Source of the DNA: Apis mellifera
Lineage: Eukaryota; Arthropoda; Insecta; Hymenoptera; Apidae
Reading direction: 5' to 3'
DNA: 64,000 nt
NCBI RefSeq assembly: GCF_003254395.2
Contig: NC_037643.1
Location: 12,976,963-13,040,962 of the forward strand
In this document: piece after piece, positions 38,220-49,311 of the stretch
Position numbering within the stretch: position 1 is the stretch's first letter
Layout of the letters: every line of letters starts with the position of its first letter
The notes under the pieces: model-generated
What the model was told of the DNA's origin: nothing
Seen by the model: only the letters and a program-made list of their open reading frames with translations
Database searches by the model: none
Translations under genes and position numbers: made by a program

Positions 38220-40746
38220 TTAATCACGACTTTTAAGAATTATAACAGCCAACCAAATTGAAGAAATTTTGCCAATATAAGGTTGTGTTTGACATATCAC
38301 AACAAATTCAACTGACTCATTAATATCATAAATCTTTGTTGCATGTAAATGTTCACTCAAATCTTCAATATGACATTCACGTTTGTTTAAAATGAAACCA
38401 TGAACATGATAAGCTCTATACAACTGTTTCAAATTTTTCTTATCTAATTGTATTTCCAAGGAATCTTCCATCTTAGAAATAAAATTCCTTAAAATAGTTG
38501 TTGCATGTCGATTAAAGATTGTTGGTAAACCAAGTGTACTTCTCCAATAAGTTAATTTATCTTTTAAAGATTGCTCTATATCTATAGCAGTTTTTTTTAT
38601 TTGTTTTTGTTCTTCTTCTGTTATATTTAATTCCAATACTTGAATAGTATGATCATTTTTTGTTAAAGTAGTAGTTTCAATACATCGCCATTCTTTATTT
38701 AATTTTACATCATATTTGAGATTGTAAGGTAAAGTAGATTTCTGCAAATTTTCCCATATCTAAAAATATATTACTTTTAGTAAAAGAAAGCACATGTTAT
38801 TTTAAATTATATATATAATAACAATTGTTTACTGACACCAAAATGATTAATCAAACGAGATACTTTCATTAAAGGACAATGGCTATCATTTAACTTATAA
38901 TAATTTCCATCTTCAGGATCCCATAATGTATATGTTCCATTTTCGTTAATGCTTAAAACAAATGATGTCCATTTACTTATTTGAGAAGAACCTAAGATAT
39001 TAATAATAATTAATAATAAGATATAAAATTAAAATCTCATAAAAAAATTTAATTTCCTTTTTTTATATTAAATATATATATATTTTAAAGTTATTTCATA
39101 CCTAATAAAACATACGTTTGTAGATTAAAACCTTGTAATAATACTGCAAGTAAAGCTGCTCTTCCATAATGATCCACTTTTTTAATATTCAATGTTTGAC
39201 GTGGTGTAATTGGTCCATAATAATTAGGTAATGATGGTAAAAGCATTGTTAATCTTGCAGCATCTTTTGGACTTTCTATACCATTGATTTTATATGATGT
39301 AATAAGACATCGTTGAATTCCTTTTAATAATGTGTTTATAGTAATATTGTCAACTGATTTAGGAGTATTTGAATGTTCTATTTTAATCAGAATATAAATT
39401 CGCGTACATGATTGGCCAGGACTAGCCTGTATATATCCAAATAATAAACTTGGACTAAATAAAGGAGATAATGTAATCCATCGTTCAAGCTCTTGATAAT
39501 TTCTGTGATATTCAATAGGAATTCTAGCTTCACCTAACCATTGTTGACCCCAACCAGGATGTTGATCGAACAAACGAAATTTTATACAATTTTCGTCGTT
39601 TTGTCTTGATTGTAATTCAAAGTACATTGTTTGTTGCCATACAGGTGCTGAACCTTCTGCTATAGAAGTTGAATGTATTATATTACCCCACTCAACTTCT
39701 ACAAATGGTTGAACTAATGCAGATTCTTCTCTAATTGGTATTTCTATTCCTCTCAGAATAGTAACAGACAAAACTGTTTTTCCTATTGTATGATGTCTAA
39801 AAGTATTAGATGAAGATTCTAATGGACGTTTAACTTGGAATAAATCTCGAAATGATATATTGAATAAAGAAAATATAGGTTGTTCCATTATGACTATATT
39901 TGGTAATTTTGTTTGTTCTGTTTCAATTTTTTTAGAAATAATCATTTCCAAATTTACATTGAAAATTAATGCTGGATCTTCTAGCAAAAAATATTTTACT
40001 TGTTTTTTATGAATACTTTTTGGTAACTTAAGTAAAGATAAATTATTTTGTGGATCATTTGGATCATTACTTAATTTATTAAAATGACTCTTATATAATT
40101 CTTCTTTACTTTCACCATAATTACTTAAAGTAATTGTATATATTACTGTTCCAGCATGTATTCTACCAAAACTGTCACCTATTGCAAAATCTATTTCTGT
40201 TTTATAGTTTTCAATATTACGTTTCGGCAATGGTAATGGTAATATGCTAGATTGACCACCTTTGATATGTACTTGTATAAAAAGATTATTACATTCAGAA
40301 TTTTTAATTAATAATTTATGTAATTTTCTATTAAAAGGACTATTTGCTTTGCATATAATTTTCCTTTTGAATAGTAAATAGATAGATGTAATTTTAACAG
40401 AATCACTGTCATCGGTCAAAGTATTAATTTTTACTTCACGAATTATAATTTCTATTAATTTACCAGAAAATTTACGTTTTGACTCATATTCTAAGATTTT
40501 TATGTGATTCAAATTAGAAAGTTTAATATCACTGTAAATGAATGGAGTGTCAGAAACATATAATCCATCTTCAACTAATGTGATTTTTTGATATAATTTA
40601 CGCAGATTTTTGGTGTCAGTAGTAAAAATATTGATGTTAGAAGTCTCATTTATAATAGGGTATGCATAACAAAGATTTAAATTTTGTTTGTTTTTATCTT
40701 CAATATGTTGTGCATATCCTTTAATGAAATCAATGTCCTCAGACAT
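38220..40746 (-). CDS. CC2D2A: CC2D2A-type C2 and transglutaminase-like ciliary transition-zone protein
   Basis: CC2D2A is a component of the tectonic (B9/MKS) complex at the ciliary transition zone. Three exons on the minus strand: 40746-39102, 38991-38837, 38759-38220. They sum to 2340 nt (779 aa) with consistent phases. Seen: an N-terminal half rich in beta-strand segments, then a C2 domain at about 325-465 (TVLSVTILRGIEIP, VQPFVEVEWGN, APVWQQTMYFELQ, FRLFDQHPGWGQQWLGEARIP). A transglutaminase-like region follows: HYGRAALLAVLLQGF, the exon-2 block with TYTLWDPEDGNYY, and LINHFGVSIWENLQ-type sequence across the last junction. The protein is about half the length of vertebrate CC2D2A and lacks its N-terminal coiled coil. 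An in-frame TAA lies 15 bases before the ATG with no acceptor between, so the short start looks genuine. CC2D2B is an alternative name within the same family. Confidence 0.88.
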
Positions 40747-40881
40747 ATTATTATTAATTTAAAATAGTAATAATTTATTTAACAAAGCAATATAAATTAA
40801 TCACAAAATTATTAATAGAATTGATATATATATATTTTTATTATTTTATTCATACATTCATTTAATGTTTATTTTAAAAAC

Positions 40882-40894
40882 GTTGCTTAGTAAC
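40882..40894. promoter_or_regulatory. RFX X-box-like motif upstream of CC2D2A
   Basis: GTTGCT-T-AGTAAC is an imperfect palindrome matching the RFX X-box consensus (two GTTRCY-type half sites with a 1-3 base spacer). It lies 136 bp upstream of the CC2D2A ATG, the distance range typical of X-boxes in ciliary gene promoters. The match is seen; RFX binding is inferred. Confidence 0.6.
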
Positions 40895-42549
40895 ATATAA
40901 ATACTGATGAAAACGCCATCTCAGAATTCAATATTACTGTAATATATTAGAAAATTAACTTACTATTTATAGTAATAATTATTATTATGAATATGACATT
41001 TTTTTAATATATAGATTCATCATCTGAAATGTAATTGTATGTTTTTACGTCATTCTATAATATAAATATAATTTTTGTAAGTTTTTATCTAAATTTTAAA
41101 ATTATATAAAAAACATATATATATTATAATAAATGCATATATATTTAAATAAAGTTAAAAATTATTAATTACATATTTATTATTTAATTAGAAAAAATAT
41201 TGTAATTTGATATTTTATTTATTTTATATTTTAATCGATTTAAATTTCAAAGATTTTTATATTATAATATAAAAATAATAATTGATTCTATTTATTTTTA
41301 TTTATTTCATAAATCTATTTAAATCACGTTATGTGATTTTAATCAAAAGATTTTATAAAATTTAAAAAGATAAAAAGTAAAAAAGTCAAAAAAGTACATT
41401 AAATTATAATCACAAAATGAAGAATAGAGGGATATAGATATGGTTTGTGCTCATAAACAGGAAGTAGATCAACTACAATTCATCATATATTCAATCTACC
41501 AAAACAATCTTACGTTAAATCTTAAATTAATTTGAAGTTCTTTGTATTCTTTGATTTTATGTTATTTTTTTCATAATAAAATAATATTTTTTATTTTGAA
41601 TAATTTAAATGATGATGTAAATAATTTTTGCTAAATTTATTATATTTTTTAATTTATATATTATAGTGTATATTTTTTTTCAAAAATTTATAATTATTTT
41701 CATATAATTTTGAATTTAGAAAAATTTAGAATTAATTATAGATTGTAATTAATATTATATTATATTAATATTAAATAAAAATGATTAAATAAAAATTAGT
41801 TAATACTAATTTATATTTTTTAAAAATTGTTTATAAATATTTGTAACTTTTTTTTAAATGTGATATTGAAATAAATTTCTTAATTTTTTTAAAATTATTT
41901 TGTTTTCAGTTTAGATTTTTTTGTTAGCTAATGTTTTAATATATTAATTTAACAATCTTTTATATTCTAACAATGAAAAAAAAATTATAATTATTAAATT
42001 TTTATTAAAATATAATCATTTTGATATTTTTTTAAAAAATTATAATTATATTTTTAGAACACCCTGTATACAGAGACAAGATCAATACCTAATATGGATA
42101 TATATAATCCAAATATTGTGAAACATGTATCTACCTTATCGCATTAAAATTTTTTAATTTCACAATTTATACATTTTAGTACAAATTTTATAAATTATAT
42201 TATTTATAACAATAATTTTTAATAATAATATATTAATATTATATTAAAAATTTATTTATTTTATTTATTTTTTTACAATTAGAATATTTAAATGTAATTT
42301 AAAGATATATTAGATATTTATTAGAACGTATATAATTATAAATTTTATATATAAAATTTAAAAAAATACATAAGTGAATAGAATTGAATAAAAAACTATT
42401 GTTTATGTTTATTATTTTATGCTTTATAAATTTAAAATTTTTATATTTCATATCAATTTATAAATTAAATAATTTTTTTATTAGGCAAATATTAAATGAA
42501 AATATATATTGCTAAGTAATCAAAGAATTAATAAATTTACAAATTATTT

Positions 42550-42598
<49 letters not shown>

Positions 42599-43000
42599 GT
42601 CAATTTTATATTTTTTTTAATATAAAATCATATACGTGTAAAAAAAGATAACAAACAGAACAATGATTTTTTAAAGTCTTTGATCAAATATTCTCTCAAA
42701 TTTGATATATGTCGATAAAAATTTTATTGGATTATATTTTGTTATAAGGAGGACATATATGAGTCACCAATCAGAATGCATAATCCAAATATGGAAGAAA
42801 CAGTCATGCATTGCAACTGCATAAAATTCATTTCTGCGTAAAACTCATACTTATTTTTCCAACTTTATTCAAATATGTTTTAATTAAAAATTAATTTTAT
42901 CTATTTTTAATATAATGTACAAAAATAAATAAATATACTGTTGTTAATATCAATAAAATAAGTAATTATGTTGTTAATATGGGACTATATTTTCCGTATA
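40895..43000. other. AT-rich intergenic DNA
   Basis: No exon for a longer CC2D2A N-terminus or another gene is visible. There is an (AT)n run at 42553-42596. ACACCCTGTATAC near 42060 and the paired blocks ATAATCCAAATAT at about 42110 and 42780 look like fragments of old repeats. Confidence 0.5.
42553..42596. repeat. (AT)n microsatellite
   Basis: An AT dinucleotide run of about 44 bp. Confidence 0.9.
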
Positions 43001-43043
43001 AGGTCTGTGTTCAATCGTCATGAGTTCTGCGGTCAAAAAAAGA

Positions 43044-43120
43044 CCAATCACGAAAAGGAATGAGGCCATCAACAACCAATCAGTGTACGCTGATGAAGTT
43101 GCCTACCGAGGGTATAAATA
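43044..43120 (+). promoter_or_regulatory. Alpha-tubulin core promoter (CCAAT boxes and TATA box)
   Basis: TATAAATA lies at 43113-43120. CCAAT boxes lie at 43044-43048 and 43076-43080, with a further CCAAT at 42777-42781. The start of transcription should fall about 25-30 bases past the TATA box, near 43140-43150, giving a leader of about 140 nt. Confidence 0.75.
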
Positions 43121-43285
43121 GCTGTTGTAATGGCCGGCGATGCATTCGTTTGACGATTTTCGGACGAAGGTGTCGTAGTTGTTAGCGAAAGCTCCATTAC
43201 TTGCTTTAGCCAACTATCTATCATCCTACGTCCAATTTTTTTACTTCTTTTTTAAGAATTTTGAAAGTTTTCTTTATATTACAAA

Positions 43286-45201
43286 ATGGTAAGTTTTATT
43301 TTTTTAGTATTTTAAAAATATTTAAAGAAAATTAGAAGATACTTCCTTACTAACAAGAAGACAGCCATTTTGTAACGGTTAAATGCCGGCCGGCTTCCGG
43401 TTTTGTACTGAAATAATCTATTTTTAATATTTTTTTATTTTAATTATTTTTTTGCATGATATATTGATTAAATATTAATTAAATTTTAATATTTTACTTA
43501 AAATATTCTTTTAATTTAATTTAATTTTTTTTTCTTAATAATTTTACAATTTATGGTAATTCGTTTTTAATATCTGAACAATTTGAGTTCGTTAATGTTT
43601 GAATATTATAAGATTCTTTTCATTTAATAAATTAAATATTTATTTTTTTAATTAAATATTTTTAAATATGAAAATTATTAAATATAGAATATTTAATACT
43701 TTATTTCTTTATTTAATTAAAAATGTACTAAAAATTTATTATAATTAATATATTTCATATTTTTATTTTAGCGTGAATGTATCTCAGTTCATGTTGGACA
43801 AGCCGGTGTCCAAATTGGTAATGCGTGTTGGGAATTATATTGTCTAGAACATGGCATCCAACCTGATGGACAAATGCCATCTGACAAAACTATTGGTGGG
43901 GGAGATGATAGTTTCAATACGTTTTTTAGTGAAACTGGTGCAGGAAAACATGTACCTAGAGCAGTTTTCATTGATTTGGAACCCACAGTAGTTGGTTAAT
44001 ATTTTTTAATTTTATTAAATTTATATTAAAATTTATTATATAAAACTATCACTAAATAAGTTTTAATTTTTTAGATGAAGTACGTACTGGTACTTATCGT
44101 CAGCTATTTCATCCAGAACAATTGATTACTGGTAAAGAAGATGCAGCTAACAACTATGCCCGTGGCCATTATACAATTGGGAAAGAAATTGTAGATCTTG
44201 TATTAGATAGAATACGTAAATTGGCTGATCAATGTACTGGTCTTCAAGGTTTCCTCATCTTCCATTCTTTTGGAGGTGGTACTGGTTCTGGTTTCACTTC
44301 TCTTTTGATGGAACGTCTTTCTGTAGACTATGGCAAGAAATCAAAGTTGGAATTTGCTATTTATCCTGCTCCACAAGTTTCTACTGCAGTTGTTGAACCA
44401 TATAATTCAATTCTCACCACACATACCACTCTTGAACATTCCGATTGCGCATTTATGGTTGACAATGAAGCCATTTACGATATTTGTCGTCGTAATTTAG
44501 ACATCGAAAGACCTACCTATACTAATTTAAATCGACTAATTGGCCAAATTGTATCCTCTATTACAGCTTCTTTGCGATTTGACGGTGCATTGAACGTTGA
44601 TTTGACTGAATTCCAGACAAACTTAGTACCTTATCCCAGAATTCATTTCCCCTTGGTAACTTATGCACCTGTTATTTCTGCAGAGAAGGCATATCATGAA
44701 CAACTCTCTGTATCAGAGATTACGAATGCGTGTTTTGAACCAGCAAACCAAATGGTGAAATGTGATCCTCGCCATGGAAAATACATGGCCTGCTGTATGT
44801 TGTATAGAGGTGATGTTGTACCCAAAGATGTAAATGCAGCAATTGCCACCATAAAAACAAAACGTACTATTCAATTTGTTGATTGGTGCCCAACTGGATT
44901 TAAAGTTGGTATTAATTATCAGCCTCCAACTGTGGTACCTGGTGGTGATCTTGCTAAAGTACAACGTGCTGTTTGTATGTTGTCAAACACAACCGCTATT
45001 GCGGAAGCTTGGGCTCGTCTTGATCATAAGTTCGATTTGATGTATGCCAAACGTGCATTTGTCCATTGGTACGTTGGTGAAGGTATGGAAGAAGGTGAAT
45101 TTTCCGAAGCACGTGAAGATCTAGCAGCTCTTGAAAAAGATTATGAAGAAGTCGGTATGGATTCCGCTGAAGGTGAAGGAGAAGGTGCCGAAGAATACTA
45201 A
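43286..45201 (+). CDS. Alpha-tubulin
   Basis: Structural GTP-binding subunit of microtubules. Three coding exons: 43286-43288 (ATG only), 43772-43994, 44075-45201. Coding length is 1353 nt, 450 aa, the standard alpha-tubulin length. Seen: MRECISVHVGQAGVQIGNACWELYC start, the acetylation-site Lys40 in MPSDKTIGGGDD, the GTP-binding GGGTGSG loop near 142-148, the catalytic Glu in VDLTEFQ, and the acidic tail ending GAEEY, which keeps the C-terminal Tyr used for detyrosination. An intron straight after the ATG codon is a common arrangement in insect tubulin genes. Codon use is less AT-extreme than that of neighbours, as expected for a highly expressed gene. Poly(A) signal AATAAA at 45261-45266. 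Confidence 0.98.
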
Positions 45202-45266
45202 ATAATTCGAGTATTATGACTGTTTTGATATATATATATATATTTTTTTTTTTTTTTGGTAATAAA

Positions 45267-46489
45267 GAGACAGATTGTCATGAGCAACAATAAGTCCTTA
45301 TTTTCAAAAAACCTAACCTTTTGTATTGAATAATTTTCTTTTTATTAATATGTTTATATTATTTATAATGAATATAATTTTACTCAAGAGTATAAAATAT
45401 TATAGTATACATATTTATATTTTATACAAAATTTTTATAAAATTATGAAGAATTTACAGTTTACTCGATATTTATATGATTATTGTATTACATACAATAA
45501 AAATATACTATATTATATACTATATACCAGAATTGGTTAATAATTAATTTTTTTGTAATCGATTATTTAATGTATCATAGTAATTGTAATTATTAATCAG
45601 TCGATCATCGTTGAAATAAATTCGCAATTATGATTATCTTCTGTAATTTGTAATCATTAATCAGTAATTTTTAAATCGTTTAATGATTGTCGTTAGCTTA
45701 TTCGCTTATCATTAATGATACTTGAAAGATTTTAATAATGACATTTCAAAAAATTTATGTACTTCCAAAACAAAATTAAAAATATCACATTTCATGTATA
45801 CACAAAGTGATATCAGAGCACAACAATGAAATTTAAGTATTTTAAACAAATATTCTCCAATAAAAAAAATTTTTATTTTATATAATATCGATACTATACT
45901 ACTATTTTCAAATCCTGTGAGAGATTATTTTCATACGCTACAATGATAAACCAAAAACCAAAAATATAAATTATCAGATAAAATGTTTAAAAGTTATATT
46001 AAAAACAAATTATATCAAAAATAAATAATTTATTCTAAGCATTTTTTATGTAAAAAATATATATATTTTTAAAAAAATATTCACAGTTGTTATACAGTAC
46101 AAATTAAATCATAATTAAAAATGTGATCATTCCATGATTAATTAATAAAGCAATTACGAATATCGATTACAATTTCTTATTCCTTTCTTCATTAATCAAT
46201 AATTACTGATTATTTAGTAATCACGATTAATAATTGGATTTTATATTAATCGTAATTTTCAATTATTAATCGGATTACATTTTATTCTGCTACTAATTCT
46301 GCTATATACATTTATTATGTTTCTTTGTACATGAATACTTTTATAAATAAGAATTAAATAAACGTAGTTTTAATTAACATATTTTATGTGTTGCCTGAAC
46401 CTTCGAAATTCATTATATATTCACCAAAAAAAAAAAAGTAACAGGTAACGGTTACTATTTTTTGAACGTGATAATGTTTTATTTTATTT
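45267..46489. other. Convergent 3' intergenic DNA with ATTAATC-rich blocks
   Basis: AT-rich DNA between two converging genes. Two blocks, about 45535-45720 and 46130-46290, are dense in ATTAATC/GATTA motifs, and TAATCAGTAATT in the first is matched in inverted form by AATTACTGATTA in the second. No gene is seen. TTTATT at 46478-46483 could be the RNF14 poly(A) signal. Confidence 0.4.
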
Positions 46490-48352
46490 TTATGCTACAA
46501 TGTCTTCGAAGAAGTCTTCATCTTCTAATTCATAAATTGGATAAGGCGGAAAATTATGAATATCTGCATTATCATCTTGAATTAGCATTCCATAATATAA
46601 CATGTTATAGCACTTAGAATTCATATCTTGAAAATGTTTATATGGTTTTTTACGATCAAGAATAGTACCACATAACCAACAGAAAAATGTATTGCATCGC
46701 CAACACACCATTTTATTACAACCATCTGATTTCTGCAAAATAATTGTAAAAAATGCATTGTAATAATACATGCTAGTATATTATATATAAATATACTTAC
46801 GTATATATCTATATATAATAAAAAATATATATATATATATACAAATTTAAATACCTCAATGGCAGCTTGGCATTTAGGACATTTCTGACTATTACTTTTA
46901 ATCCAATTTTCAGACATGGCATTTTCTACTAAAGTTTGAAGTTGTTTTTTTCCATAACGTTGTTCCATTTGTAATTTCTTATCATCGGAAGCTTCTTGAT
47001 ATTCAGCTATCACTTTATGTATTTCAGCTACAACAAGGCAAAATTAACACATTAATTTATAGATTTTTAAAATGTTAAATAAAATATCACAAATAATATT
47101 TTAATAATATTAAAAATTAATTTATTTTAATAAGATATATACCTGAATAAACTTTACATGGTTCTATACCATGATATACCATTTTGCAATAAACACAAAA
47201 TGCATATTGACAAATTGGACAATTTGCCATTTGTTCATTTGGTTCACGACTAACTGGATATTGACAGCTACGTCTTGGACAATATACTATATCGCCCATA
47301 GTATCTAATGTGGCATTTAGTAATATAGAATCATATTTTGTAAATAATTCTGAACTTACTAAGTCCTTTATCTAGAAATACAGTAATAAGATTTTGATTA
47401 TATTAAATAATAAATTTATTATTTTTTTAAAGAAAATTATTATTATTTTTAAAAGAAAACAAATAGAAATATTTACCAAAGCAGGAGTTGCTTCAGAGGT
47501 ACATTTTTCTTCTGGACAATAAATATTTTGCACATTTCCATCCTTAATTCTTACTTCTAAATAACCAGTTATGCAATCTTTGCAAAATATATGACCACAA
47601 GGTAAAAATTGTGTACAATGTTCTCCTATTTTGTCCACAAAACAAATCTTACAAGTATAGAAATTTTTTTTGAATTCGATTTGATTACGCTTCTCATTAT
47701 AATCAATTAATGCTTGTATAGGGTTTCTTCCAATAGGAAAATCTAAAATAGCTCTTTTATCATAATATTTTCTTATCATTTTTTTATTTAAATGCTTGGT
47801 AGTAACTTCTTTCATTGTTCTATTTTTTGCATCTTCAATATTACATTCTTTATCTATATTATCTATTTTATTTTTATGAATATTGTGTGCTATTTCTAAA
47901 GCTTCTTTATAATGTGTGTAAGCACAACTCATATTAAGATTGTCTTGTATATTTAAGAATTCTAAAGTTTCTTGTAAAAAAGCTACCCATGTAAATAATA
48001 TCTCTTGTCCTTTGTTTTCTTCCCACAATTTATCCAATTTTTTACATAATATAGTTAATAATGAAAGATGTAACCAAGATGAATATAAAGTAAATTTAGG
48101 TGGTAACTCAGAAGGATAATTTTTTGGTAAAAAAACATGAAGTCTTAATGGTGGTAAATAAGAGATTTTAATCTTTTGCTCAGATTCATCTTGTGTAGAA
48201 TTCTTATATATAATATGATAATCTGCTGGAAGATTTATAAATATCATAAAAGTACATTGATAATGATCATCTTCCTTGTGATATAAAAATTCTTCTGAAT
48301 TATAAATACTTTCCAATGCAATGATCTCATCTTTTTGTTTTTCGCTATCCAT
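46490..48352 (-). CDS. RNF14: RNF14 (ARA54)-type RBR E3 ubiquitin ligase
   Basis: RBR ligases take ubiquitin from an E2 onto a catalytic cysteine before passing it to substrate. RNF14 in vertebrates acts in ribosome quality control and as a nuclear receptor cofactor. Four exons on the minus strand: 48352-47477, 47371-47143, 47027-46855, 46732-46490. They sum to 1521 nt (506 aa; human about 474). Seen in order: the N-terminal RWD domain (about 7-135, with LPPLRLHVFLPKNYPSELPPKF); RING1 from C234-x2-C237 (FLPCGHIFCKDC); the IBR zinc-binding part (YCPRRSCQYPV, NCPICQYAFCVYC); RING2/Rcat (KCPKCQAAIEKSDGCNKMVCWRC, FFCWLC). The GCNKM cysteine is the expected catalytic residue. The tail is acidic (ELEDEDFFEDIVA). 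The start codon is about 960 bp from that of the divergent DPAGT1. Confidence 0.94.
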
Positions 48353-49311
48353 CTATAAATTAGATAATTAATTGTATAAAAAATAATAAGTTTGCACTGA
48401 AAAATAAAAAAATTTATATACAATATACAATATACATATTAATTTCATTATTAATCAATAAGATCATATAGATTTTCGTATATATAATTTTTAATATATT
48501 ATTTTTATTTCACTCTTCATTGTGAAAAAAAGTATATTTTATATTTGACAGTTTTAGGTTAAACAATATTAAAACATAATTAAAATCATTATTATAAATT
48601 TTATGTATATTAAATTTTAATTAAAAATTAAAAAATATAATTAATTTATATATTAAAATTAAAAATAAAACAATAAATTAAATAATTATATTTAAATAAT
48701 AACAATGTTTAAAATTGTTACACTGTATTACCTCAATCGTATTCTAAGAAAAATGTTTGTTTTAATAATGAATTTATATATTCATTTAAAAGAAATTTTT
48801 ATCAAAGTATGAATTTTATTTGATAAGACTAAAATGTCATTTTTAAACCAAATTTTTACCATTATTAAAATTGTATATAATTCATAAAAAATTTTGAACA
48901 TCTAAAAATCAAAAGAACTATCATTAATATAAAATACTATAAAAATATTAAATATTATAAAATGAAATAATAGATAAAATAAATAAAAATATTTTGTTAG
49001 TTTTGTTGTTATTAAAATTTTACAAATCGGAGTGAAATTTTATAACAATTTTTTCTTCTTTTTTGGTGTACTACCATGTGACCTATGTAGTACTAAATAA
49101 TATAATGTGTTTAATGTATATTTGAAAATAAAATATATATTCATTAAATTATCATCTTTTTATATATCATTTTAGAAATATTATTATATTTATACTATCT
49201 ATCTATTAAAAAATGACATATATAATTGATTATATTTGTAATTGGCCACGTCAATCATCCGTTTGTTATATGTAATCCGACTTGTTTAATATTTTTATAA
49301 AATTTTTAAAA
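48353..49311. promoter_or_regulatory. Divergent intergenic region RNF14 / DPAGT1
   Basis: About 960 bp of AT-rich DNA between two divergent start codons. It must hold both promoters, but no TATA box or strong motif could be assigned. Confidence 0.4.

Noticed and set aside
42055..42140. ACACCCTGTATAC and nearby words as a transposon end
   Set aside because: The word is reminiscent of dispersed insect repeats, but I find no partner terminal repeat or coding remnant, so I do not annotate an element.
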